From positions 1-5,093 of the forward strand of contig CAMAUB010000114.1 in NCBI GenBank assembly GCA_945861315.1: a stretch of DNA of 5,093 bases, read 5' to 3'. Each line of letters starts with the position of its first letter. Within the stretch, counting starts at the first letter, position 1. Shown here piece after piece: positions 1 to 4,834 of the stretch. The translations under genes were made by a program, and so were the position numbers. Below the pieces are notes generated by a model. The model was not told the origin of the DNA. It did no database searches and saw only the letters and a program-made list of their open reading frames with translations. Origin of the DNA: Chlamydia trachomatis. Lineage in GTDB: Bacteria; Chlamydiota; Chlamydiia; Chlamydiales; JAAKFR01.

Positions 1-129
1 AATGAAAATGTCATCGGCAGTTTAAAGCGTTTTAAAATTCTGTCTGATCGTTATCGAAATAGGCGCAAAAGGTTCACTCTTCGATTCAACTTAATCGCTG
101 GGATTTACAACTTGGAGTTAGCAAAATGA
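1..129 (+). CDS. IS5-family transposase, 3' end only (partial)
   Basis: The first frame is open from the window edge and gives 42 codons ending in TGA. The residues NENVIGSLKRFKILSDRY, followed by RNRRKRF and then FNLIAGIYN, match the C-terminal part of IS5-group DDE transposases (DDE_Tnp_4 type). In that family the glutamate of the ENVIG motif is the third catalytic acid, and the following Arg/Lys-rich helix contacts DNA. The enzyme would cut and rejoin the ends of its own insertion sequence. Only the last catalytic residue and the tail are inside the window, so whether the full gene is intact cannot be judged. The element lies just upstream of the conserved sodM-accD-dut-ptsN block and marks the left break of that block. 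Family assignment is from motif recognition, not a search. Confidence 0.85.
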   Translation, partial: NENVIGSLKRFKILSDRYRNRRKRFTLRFNLIAGIYNLELAK

Positions 130-147
130 GTTTCGAAAGAGGTCTAA
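130..147 (+). mobile_element. Probable right end of the IS5-type insertion sequence
   Basis: Directly after the transposase stop comes TTTCGAAAGAGGTC followed by TAA. Insertion sequences of the IS5 superfamily often stop within about 20 bases of the transposase stop, and several subgroups duplicate a three-base TNA target. I infer that the right terminal inverted repeat ends near base 144 and that TAA at 145-147 is one copy of the target duplication. The left end is outside the window, so the inverted repeat cannot be confirmed. Confidence 0.4.
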
Positions 148-152
148 TACAA

Positions 153-211
153 ATTGATAAAGCAGCCCTTATCAATGAAGAACCCATTTTGGGCTGACGT
201 GAAAGCCCAAA
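153..211. repeat. Two tandem stem-loops, each 8-bp stem and 8-base loop
   Basis: ATTGATAA at 153-160 is the exact reverse complement of TTATCAAT at 169-176, with an 8-base loop between. TTTGGGCT at 188-195 is the exact reverse complement of AGCCCAAA at 204-211, again with an 8-base loop. Neither stem is followed by a T run on the plus strand, so they are not textbook intrinsic terminators. They may be the remains of the 3' untranslated region of a gene separated from its context by the insertion sequence, or part of the sodM leader. Confidence 0.5.
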
Positions 212-246
212 TCCGATTGTTCAAATTGTTTGGGGATAAAGGGTAG

Positions 247-258
247 TAGAAATTTCTA
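247..258. promoter_or_regulatory. 12-bp perfect palindrome upstream of sodM, operator-like
   Basis: TAGAAATTTCTA is a perfect palindrome centred about 56 bases before the sodM start codon. The position and symmetry fit a binding site for a dimeric regulator, and sod genes are commonly controlled by metal- or oxidant-responsive repressors. AT-rich palindromes of this length also occur by chance, and I cannot tie it to a named regulator. Confidence 0.25.
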
Positions 259-308
259 GCACTTTTTATTGATCTCGATTAGGCTCGCTGAAAAAAGTGA
301 GGTATAGC

Positions 309-935
309 ATGAAAGAAATTCTTCCAAATCTTCCCTACGATTACAATGCATTAGAACCAGTCATTAGCGCTGAAATCATGCAAATTCATCATCAAAAGCA
401 TCACAATGCTTATGTTACAAATTTGAATGCTGCGCTTGAAAAGGCAGCAGCAGCAGAAGCTGAGGGAAACCTCGATGAGCTAATAGCCTTGCAACCTGCT
501 ATCCGTTTTAATGGAGGAGGGCATATCAACCACTCTCTTTTTTGGGAAAACTTAGCCCCTGAAGGAAAGACAAAATTAAAAGGTGATTTAGCTAAAGAGA
601 TCAATTCAAAATGGGGCTCTTATGAATCTTTTGTTGAATGTTTTAATGGACAGGTAGCTCCTTTACAAGGATCTGGCTGGGGGTGGCTTGCGATGTGCTC
701 AAAATCAAAAATTCTTTGCATACTAACAACTTCAAATCAAGATTCCCTCAAAGCCACCATGAAGGGCTTTATACCTCTTCTTGGAGTGGATGTTTGGGAG
801 CATGCCTATTATTTACAGTATAAGAATGCTCGTCCAGACTATCTAAAAAATATTTGGAGAGTAGTCAATTGGGATACTGTTTCTAAGAGGTTTGAAGAAG
901 GTAGATCTGCCAAATCTTGTTGTAAGGGCCTGTAA
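309..935 (+). CDS. sodM: Manganese superoxide dismutase
   Basis: This cytosolic enzyme converts two superoxide radicals into oxygen and hydrogen peroxide. From ATG 309 the protein has 208 residues, the usual family size, and no signal peptide. The N-terminal helical hairpin carries IHHQKHHNAY, with metal ligand His27. His75 sits in GGGHINHSLFW, and Asp161 and His165 in DVWEHAYY, completing the four ligands. Glycines before His72 and the SNQD segment (Gln144) fit the manganese rather than the iron type. I prefer ATG 309 to the in-frame GTG at 297, because that GTG overlaps the likely ribosome binding site, GTGAGG, which lies 6 bases before the ATG. An Ala/Glu-rich stretch (46-52) is encoded by a short GCA repeat. 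The C-terminus has an unusual polar tail ending in SCCKGL, whose last codons lie in the long palindrome. In Chlamydia the same gene also precedes accD. Confidence 0.95.
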   Translation: MKEILPNLPYDYNALEPVISAEIMQIHHQKHHNAYVTNLNAALEKAAAAEAEGNLDELIALQPAIRFNGGGHINHSLFWENLAPEGKTKLKGDLAKEINSKWGSYESFVECFNGQVAPLQGSGWGWLAMCSKSKILCILTTSNQDSLKATMKGFIPLLGVDVWEHAYYLQYKNARPDYLKNIWRVVNWDTVSKRFEEGRSAKSCCKGL

Positions 936-1088
936 AATAATAACATGAACGACTGGACGGCGCCAAAGCTCCCGTGATTGAACGATCGAAATGGGGTTAG
1001 TATTGACTCATACGAATCCCATTTTGATCGTTCAATCACGGGAGCTTTCGCGCTGTCCAGTCATCTATATTATTATTTTAAGGGCCCT
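925..1088. repeat. 164-bp near-perfect palindrome (long hairpin) behind sodM
   Basis: Arms of 71 bases at 925-995 and 1018-1088 are reverse complements at 62 positions, including an uninterrupted 23-bp core (965-987 with 1026-1048). The sequence between them continues to pair (997-1003 with 1010-1016, one mismatch), leaving a loop of only about 6 bases around 1004-1009. Three of the nine arm differences would be G-U pairs in plus-strand RNA. The palindrome begins in the last codons of sodM and ends about 30 bases before accD. It lacks a T run after the stem, so it is not a standard intrinsic terminator. It could be a miniature inverted-repeat element, a dispersed palindromic unit, or a processing or termination hairpin between sodM and accD. 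Confidence 0.9.
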
Positions 1089-1105
1089 AAATAACTAAAA
1101 TAGAG

Positions 1106-1111
1106 TATAAT
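1106..1111 (+). promoter_or_regulatory. Possible -10 box for accD
   Basis: TATAAT matches the sigma-70 type -10 consensus exactly and lies 8 bases before the accD ATG. No good -35 hexamer is found at 16-18 bases upstream; that position falls at the end of the long palindrome. If used, transcription would begin at or within a couple of bases of the start codon. An exact hexamer in AT-rich DNA can be a coincidence. Confidence 0.35.
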
Positions 1112-1119
1112 GGTTAGTT

Positions 1120-2007
1120 ATGCGATTGTTTTCTAGAGATAAACCTAAGATAAAAATCGAAACTGAGAAGGCGGATGGCTTTAGTGGTTGGCTCAAGTGC
1201 ACGCATTGCCACGAGATGATCCACGCTAATGAGCTCACAGCCAATGATAACTGTTGTCCTAAGTGTGACTATCACTATCGCATCTCTATAAAGAAAAGAG
1301 TGGAAATGCTGACTGATTCGAAAAGTTTCAAGGAACTTTTTGAGAATGTCATTTCACATGACCCACTACAATTTGTCGACAGTGAGCCCTACACATCTCG
1401 ATTAGAGAGAGCGAAGGAAAATTCTGATCGCGTGGAAGCCGTTTTGACAGGGGAGTGTACAATTGGTGGAATTGCGACGGCTCTTGGTATTTTAGATTTT
1501 AACTTCATGGCTGGTTCTATGGGTTCAGCTGTTGGAGAGAAGCTAACTCTTCTTATTGAACTAGCACTTAGTAAAAAAATTCCTTTAGTCATTATATCAA
1601 CATCGGGTGGAGCACGGATGCAAGAGTCTATTCTCTCTTTGATGCAGATGGCCAAAACATCTGCGGCATTGGCAAAGCTCCATAATGCGGGTGTCCCTTA
1701 TTTATCAATTTTGACTAATCCAACATTGGGGGGAGTGACAGCTTCATTTGCCTCTCTTGGTGATTTGATCATAGCAGAACCCAATGTCTTAATTGGTTTT
1801 GCTGGCCCACGAATTGTAGAACAAGTGATTCGGCAGAAATTACCCCCAGGAGCGCAACAGTCAGAGTTCCAGCTTGAGCATGGAATGATTGATGCAATTG
1901 TCAATCGTCATGAGATGAAAACCCAAGTAGCGCTTCTTCTTGGCTACTTAACCGGTAATAAGCGCTCATTCTCTTCAACGGAAGCTTCTGATCAACTCTG
2001 GAATTAA
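1120..2007 (+). CDS. accD: Acetyl-CoA carboxylase carboxyltransferase, beta subunit
   Basis: AccD pairs with AccA to move the carboxyl group from carboxybiotin on AccB to acetyl-CoA, making malonyl-CoA for fatty acid synthesis in the cytoplasm. The 295-residue protein is close to the usual length of about 300. A four-cysteine zinc finger (Cys27, Cys30, Cys46, Cys49) leads into the crotonase-like carboxyltransferase fold. Conserved blocks are FMAGSMGSAVGEK (129-141), SGGARMQES (162-170) followed by SLMQMAKTSAALAKL, PTLGGVTASFASLGD, then IGFAGPRIVEQ and the KLPPGAQQSEF segment. The start is fixed, because an in-frame TAA at 1108-1110 leaves no other start codon upstream and the next ATG falls inside the zinc finger. 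No clear Shine-Dalgarno sequence precedes it. It follows sodM and precedes dut, the order known from Chlamydia. AccA, AccB and AccC are not in this window. Confidence 0.97.
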   Translation: MRLFSRDKPKIKIETEKADGFSGWLKCTHCHEMIHANELTANDNCCPKCDYHYRISIKKRVEMLTDSKSFKELFENVISHDPLQFVDSEPYTSRLERAKENSDRVEAVLTGECTIGGIATALGILDFNFMAGSMGSAVGEKLTLLIELALSKKIPLVIISTSGGARMQESILSLMQMAKTSAALAKLHNAGVPYLSILTNPTLGGVTASFASLGDLIIAEPNVLIGFAGPRIVEQVIRQKLPPGAQQSEFQLEHGMIDAIVNRHEMKTQVALLLGYLTGNKRSFSSTEASDQLWN

Positions 2008-2036
2008 TAGAAACATACAGAGAAACAGTTTCTATT
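2006..2036 (+). other. 9-bp hairpin overlapping the accD stop codon
   Basis: AATAGAAAC at 2006-2014 is the exact reverse complement of GTTTCTATT at 2028-2036, with a 13-base loop. The stem starts within the accD TAA. A short T run (2048-2053) follows only after 11 bases, too far for a good intrinsic terminator. It may slow or partly end transcription between accD and dut, or protect the accD 3' end. Confidence 0.4.
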
Positions 2037-2063
2037 GACAGATGAGATTTTTTCATAGATGAT
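2035..2063 (+). promoter_or_regulatory. Possible promoter for the dut-ptsN-ptsN2 unit
   Basis: TTGACA at 2035-2040 is an exact -35 consensus. With 17-base spacing, GATGAT at 2058-2063 matches the -10 consensus at four of six positions. Initiation would be expected near 2070, next to the dut ATG at 2072. It would give the last three genes their own transcription start independent of accD. The weak -10 keeps this tentative. Confidence 0.4.
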
Positions 2064-2071
2064 CGGCAACG

Positions 2072-2506
2072 ATGTATTTAGAAATTCCAGTTCAATCGGA
2101 TCATGATCTGCCACACTATGCGACAGAGGGATCTGCCGGGGCAGATGTGCGCGCTAACTTAGATAGGGCTATAGTTGTTGAGCCTGGTGCATCGGCTCTT
2201 GTCCCAACGGGTCTTATTTGCGAAATTCCACAGGGTTATGAGATTCAAGTTCGTCCACGCAGTGGACTTGCCCTTAAGCATCAAGTTACCATCCTCAATA
2301 CGCCTGGGACAATTGATTCTGACTATCGGGGTGAAATTAAAATTATTATAATCAATCATGGTAAAAAAGCTTTTGTTGTCGAGCCAAACATGCGTATTGC
2401 CCAATTTGTAGTGGCAAAAGTAGAGAGAGCCAACTTTGTTCATGTAAAACAGCTCGCAGAGAGTGGACGTGGCAGCGGTGGTTTCGGACATACAGGAGTT
2501 GATTAA
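2072..2506 (+). CDS. dut: dUTP diphosphatase (dUTPase)
   Basis: This trimeric cytosolic enzyme hydrolyses dUTP to dUMP and pyrophosphate, keeping uracil out of DNA and supplying dUMP for thymidylate synthesis. The 144-residue protein shows all five dUTPase motifs in order: GSAGADVRA (20-28), RPRSGLAL (61-68), [14 protein letters not shown] (76-89) with the catalytic Asp82 and the substrate-stacking Tyr85, MRIAQFVV (107-114), and the C-terminal glycine-rich [11 protein letters not shown] (132-142) that closes over the substrate. Length is typical of the homotrimeric family. The ATG at 2072 is the only possible start, because an in-frame TGA lies at 2060-2062. It has no recognisable Shine-Dalgarno sequence. 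Its stop overlaps the next start in TAATG, so it is coupled to ptsN. The same neighbours occur in Chlamydia. Confidence 0.97.
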   Translation: MYLEIPVQSDHDLPHYATEGSAGADVRANLDRAIVVEPGASALVPTGLICEIPQGYEIQVRPRSGLALKHQVTILNTPGTIDSDYRGEIKIIIINHGKKAFVVEPNMRIAQFVVAKVERANFVHVKQLAESGRGSGGFGHTGVD

Positions 2507-2994
2507 TGTTTCAAAACAAAACAGGCAGACCTTCTGACCAACCTGCTGTTTTGATCTCAAAATATCTCAATCCCAAGTTGATTACATTTATCCATTCAAC
2601 TGAACGCAATGGTGCACTAAAAGAGCTTGTCGAGCTGCTTGACCAACAAAAACGTTTGGAAGATAGCGATGCATTTTACAAAGCTATTTTAGAGCGGGAA
2701 AAAATTGTCTCAACAGGTATTGGAATGGGTGTAGCCGTTCCTCATGCTAAGCTTCCTGAGTATGACACTTTTTTCATTGCTATCGGCATTCATCAACAGG
2801 GAATTGCGTGGGATGCTCTAGATGGTATGCCTGTTCGTCTTATCTTTATGATAGGGGGACCGGATGATAAACAGACTGAATATCTCCAACTTCTTTCTCG
2901 TTTGACGCTTGCAATTAAAGACAGTGATCGTCGAAAAAAAATGTTGCAATTGAACAATCCAAAGGACATGATAGCTCTGTTTAAGGGGATCTAA
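2506..2994 (+). CDS. ptsN: PTS EIIA-type (nitrogen PTS, PtsN-like) protein
   Basis: The 162-residue cytosolic protein is a single EIIA domain of the fructose/nitrogen type (PTS_EIIA_2). The likely phosphoryl-accepting histidine is His80 in GVAVPHAKL, matching the active-site block of PtsN. A preceding ILEREKIVSTGIGMG segment and a following LIFMIGGPDDKQTEYLQLLSRL segment complete the fold. It would receive phosphate from EI and HPr and signal to partners rather than import sugar; no membrane EIIB or EIIC component is seen here. Its AGGAG ribosome binding site (2494-2498) lies inside dut, 7 bases before ATG. The start overlaps the dut stop by one base and its stop overlaps the next start likewise, so translation is coupled. 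The first 15 residues are a polar extension compared with a minimal EIIA. Chlamydia carries the same pair of ptsN genes. Confidence 0.93.
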   Translation: MFQNKTGRPSDQPAVLISKYLNPKLITFIHSTERNGALKELVELLDQQKRLEDSDAFYKAILEREKIVSTGIGMGVAVPHAKLPEYDTFFIAIGIHQQGIAWDALDGMPVRLIFMIGGPDDKQTEYLQLLSRLTLAIKDSDRRKKMLQLNNPKDMIALFKGI

Positions 2995-3653
2995 TGGATT
3001 TAAAATTAAAAGATGTTGCAGATTTGATCAATGTCTCGGAAACAACTCTTTATCGCTGGGTATCTGAGGGGAAAATTCCTGCTTACCGTCTCAATCGTCA
3101 GTACCGTTTTTCCCGTCCTGAAATAGAAGATTGGCTAATGCAACAAAAGCTTGGGTGTCATGAAGAGGAGCCTGTCAAAGGGAACATGCAATTTAGTCTT
3201 TATCGCGCCCTAAATCGAGGGGATGTTTTAAAGAATATTGCAGGATCTACAAAAGAAGAAGTTTTTGCTTCGGCATTAAAGCATATGGCAGATCGCTTTG
3301 ACCTCGATGCCGATGTACTGGGCGATCTTTTTTTAGATCGTGAGAGGATGATGCCAACAGGACTTGGTCGTGGAGTGGCAGTACCTCATACACGTGATTT
3401 TCTGCTCGATACTCACTACGATGTCATGCTCATTGTCTACCCAAAAGAGCCACTTGAATATGGTTCTCTAGATTCACAGCTGGTGCATACTCTCTTTTTT
3501 CTCTTTGCATCAGATGATAGAAACCATCTCAATCTGCTTTCTAAAGTTGCCCATCTAAGTTCAAATGAAAAGGCGCGAGCCTTTTTTTGCACCAAGCCAA
3601 CAAAAGAGAGCTTCCTAGACTTTCTCAAACATTGGGAAAGCTCAATCAATTAG
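2994..3653 (+). CDS. HTH-EIIA fusion: MerR/excisionase-like DNA-binding domain plus PtsN-like domain
   Basis: This 219-residue protein fuses two domains. Residues 1-52 are a winged-helix domain of the MerR/excisionase type (HTH_17): DLKLKDVADLINVSETTLYRWV is a helix-turn-helix, and GKIPAYRLNRQYRFSRPEIEDWL is the wing and closing helix. Residues from about 66 to 215 are an EIIA domain, with the presumed phospho-histidine His132 in GVAVPHTRD after the conserved MMPTGLGRG turn. I infer that phosphorylation by the PTS chain may alter DNA binding or oligomerisation. Its targets are unknown. The ribosome binding site AAGGGG (2983-2988) precedes ATG by 5 bases, inside the upstream ptsN, and the two genes share one base in TAATG. 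It matches the position and design of the second ptsN of Chlamydia, sometimes named ptsN_2. It is the last plus-strand gene of the block. Confidence 0.92.
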   Translation: MDLKLKDVADLINVSETTLYRWVSEGKIPAYRLNRQYRFSRPEIEDWLMQQKLGCHEEEPVKGNMQFSLYRALNRGDVLKNIAGSTKEEVFASALKHMADRFDLDADVLGDLFLDRERMMPTGLGRGVAVPHTRDFLLDTHYDVMLIVYPKEPLEYGSLDSQLVHTLFFLFASDDRNHLNLLSKVAHLSSNEKARAFFCTKPTKESFLDFLKHWESSIN

Positions 3654-3688
3654 CTAAATAGATCTCTTGCTTAACTTCTCAGATACCC

Positions 3689-3751
3689 ATGGTTCAATTA
3701 CTTAGGGCTCGTAACCTTTATTGGCTTACGAGCCCTAAGTAATTGAACCAT
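3689..3751. repeat. 26-bp perfect inverted repeat after the HTH-EIIA gene
   Basis: Arms at 3689-3714 and 3726-3751 are exact reverse complements and enclose an 11-base loop. The hairpin begins 36 bases after the stop of the plus-strand block and lies between two convergent transcription units. Neither side ends in a T run (the plus side continues ACCAAAATTTCT), so it is not a standard intrinsic terminator. It may still stop or stabilise transcripts from both sides, or be a small palindromic repeat element. Confidence 0.85.
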
Positions 3752-3804
3752 ACCAAAATTTCTCTCATTTCCCGACTCACGATATAGTCGATTAAATTTA
3801 GGGT

Positions 3805-3841
3805 AAAAAAAAAGCTCCTGGAACAGTGTCCCAGGAGCTTT
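3805..3841 (-). terminator. Intrinsic terminator of the MOMP-like gene
   Basis: AAAGCTCCTGG at 3811-3821 pairs exactly with CCAGGAGCTTT at 3831-3841, giving an 11-bp GC-containing stem with a 9-base loop. Read on the minus strand the stem is followed by an uninterrupted run of T (the complement of the nine A at 3805-3813). It lies 26 bases beyond the stop codon of the MOMP-like gene, so it is a textbook rho-independent terminator for it. In the plus direction the stem ends in TTTCTTT, so it might weakly stop read-through from the HTH-EIIA gene as well. Confidence 0.9.
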
Positions 3842-3866
3842 CTTTAGTCAAGTTCGATTCTACTGA

Positions 3867-4727
3867 TTAGAAGCGAATTTGCATTGTTGCGGAGACAGCT
3901 TTTTCATCGCCAAAGCGAGCTTCAACTGTTGCACCAACTACTTCATTTACTACAGCTGTTAGACCAACTGCATAACCCCAAAGCTTGTCAGCTTCTAGGT
4001 CTGAAAATCTGTAAAAATTAGTATTAGCTTGAGTGTTTCCACCACTACTAGTATTCATATTGAATGTGCTGCCAGCCCACTTCAATCCCATGTAGGGAAT
4101 GAATGCAATTCCTGGACATCCTGTCGTAAATGTATAAGAGGCGCCGACGCCCACTTGCCACTCTGAGTAGGTTGCTCCGTTATTCGTAGAAGGATGGAAA
4201 ATGTTAACATCATGGTAGATTCTATCCAAATTTGGTTGAGTCCTAAAATATTGACCTTCAATACCGACGCCAAAACATCCGCACTCCCAAAGAGTTGCGC
4301 GTCCACCAACGCTCCAAGAAAATTCTGGAGAGTATACGCATCCTATTAACTCGCCTGTTACACTATGAAAGACCTCTGGATCCGTAGAAAGTGTAATACT
4401 TGTTGCCCCAAATGTTCCAAAAATATCAATCCAATCAAAGACATTCAAGACTACGATACCAGCATTTGTAAATATCTGTGTACGGTCGATATCCGCACTG
4501 CTTGACTTGACTTCCAAGTGTCTGTTAAAGACGTAGTCTCCATAAAAACCAAGCCTTACGCTGAATGCGTCGCACCAGCTACCACATGGATCGCACGGAT
4601 CACAACTGGATCTGCTCCACCATACTCCATTTGTGTACAGACTTGCTTCAGTAGGATTCCCAACTGGAAGAGCATAGGCTGATCCACACAAAAGCATTGT
4701 TAATGCCGATAATATAAACTTTCTCAT
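3867..4727 (-). CDS. Compact MOMP-like outer membrane beta-barrel protein
   Basis: The 286-residue product is a predicted outer membrane porin-like protein of the chlamydial major outer membrane protein family. Residues 1-19 are a signal peptide with basic start, hydrophobic core and AYA cleavage site. The mature protein begins LPVGNPTEASLYTNG, as in chlamydial MOMP. The cluster Cys42, Cys45, Cys48 and Cys52 (CDPCDPCGSWC), followed by DAFSVRLGFYGDYVFNR, is the family hallmark and would supply disulfides for the cross-linked chlamydial outer membrane. The rest alternates in beta-barrel fashion and ends in ATMQIRF, with the terminal Phe used for barrel assembly. At 286 residues it is about 100 shorter than Chlamydia MOMP. 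I chose ATG 4727 because it begins the signal peptide and has GGAG 6 bases upstream; the frame stays open to an ATG at 4787, but that would add 20 non-secretory residues. The 8 mature cysteines fit this role. It is probably a paralogue, since ompA lies elsewhere in Chlamydia. Confidence 0.88.
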   Translation of the reverse strand: MRKFILSALTMLLCGSAYALPVGNPTEASLYTNGVWWSRSSCDPCDPCGSWCDAFSVRLGFYGDYVFNRHLEVKSSSADIDRTQIFTNAGIVVLNVFDWIDIFGTFGATSITLSTDPEVFHSVTGELIGCVYSPEFSWSVGGRATLWECGCFGVGIEGQYFRTQPNLDRIYHDVNIFHPSTNNGATYSEWQVGVGASYTFTTGCPGIAFIPYMGLKWAGSTFNMNTSSGGNTQANTNFYRFSDLEADKLWGYAVGLTAVVNEVVGATVEARFGDEKAVSATMQIRF

Positions 4728-4834
4728 TTCTCTCTCCGTTTTTAATGTAGCAGCATGTCCGTCCATTCTAAATCGTGGCCAACACATCCGCTAGCATGTA
4801 GTTCAATAGCGTTTCCTCCTTTATAACCATATTC
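4728..4834 (-). promoter_or_regulatory. Leader of the MOMP-like gene with a strong upstream Shine-Dalgarno
   Basis: If the promoter at 4835-4862 is right, the mRNA has a leader of about 100 bases. Near its start, on the minus strand, is AAGGAGG (4821-4815), a near-perfect anti-16S match located about 90 bases before the MOMP start. A 12-codon frame beginning at TTG 4806 follows it at 8-base spacing. The gene itself uses the weaker GGAG at 4737-4734. The leader could encode a short peptide or act as a ribosome standby site. Confidence 0.35.
4768..4806 (-). other. Candidate 12-residue leader peptide upstream of the MOMP-like gene
   Basis: Beginning at TTG 4806, 8 bases after AAGGAGG, the minus strand encodes MNYMLADVLATI (reading TTG as Met) and then TAG. 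An overlapping in-frame ATG at 4830 would extend it to 20 residues but would place the Shine-Dalgarno inside the coding frame. Nothing in the peptide suggests a function. The only evidence for translation is the quality and spacing of the ribosome binding site. Confidence 0.2.

Larger units (their letters stand above)
148..308. other. Non-coding stretch between the IS end and sodM
   Basis: No convincing gene lies here. The stretch contains two consecutive hairpins (153-176 and 188-211), a 12-base palindrome (247-258) and the sodM ribosome binding site (GAGG within 299-302). A short frame starting at ATG 126 and ending at 197 overlaps the transposase stop and resembles nothing known. I do not see a strong sigma-70 promoter with both boxes at good spacing, although the sodM promoter must lie here or further upstream. 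Confidence 0.6.

Noticed and set aside
126..197. 23-residue frame overlapping the transposase stop
   Set aside because: It spans the inferred IS end, lacks a ribosome binding site and resembles no known protein.
297..308. GTG 297 as the sodM start, adding MRYS
   Set aside because: The GTG lies within the GTGAGG ribosome binding site; ATG 309 has proper spacing and fits the family N-terminus.
444..455. Four GCA triplets in sodM
   Set aside because: Short, in frame, and in a helix region that varies in length between SODs; not notable as a repeat.
839..1039. Minus-strand frame of 66 codons over the sodM 3' end and palindrome
   Set aside because: It covers sodM antisense and the palindrome, and shows no recognisable domain; its openness follows from the mirrored sequence.
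2159..2560. Minus-strand frame of 133 codons opposite dut
   Set aside because: It is antisense to a dUTPase with all five motifs intact and shows no family resemblance or ribosome binding site.
4082..4309. Minus-strand 75-codon frame inside the MOMP-like gene
   Set aside because: It is an out-of-frame shadow of a well supported outer membrane protein gene.
4588..4612. Three evenly spaced GGATC repeats
   Set aside because: They encode the repeated Cys-Asp-Pro residues of the MOMP cysteine cluster, which explains them.
4728..4787. 20-residue N-terminal extension of the MOMP-like protein from ATG 4787
   Set aside because: It would bury the signal peptide behind a polar stretch, and ATG 4727 has a good ribosome binding site.
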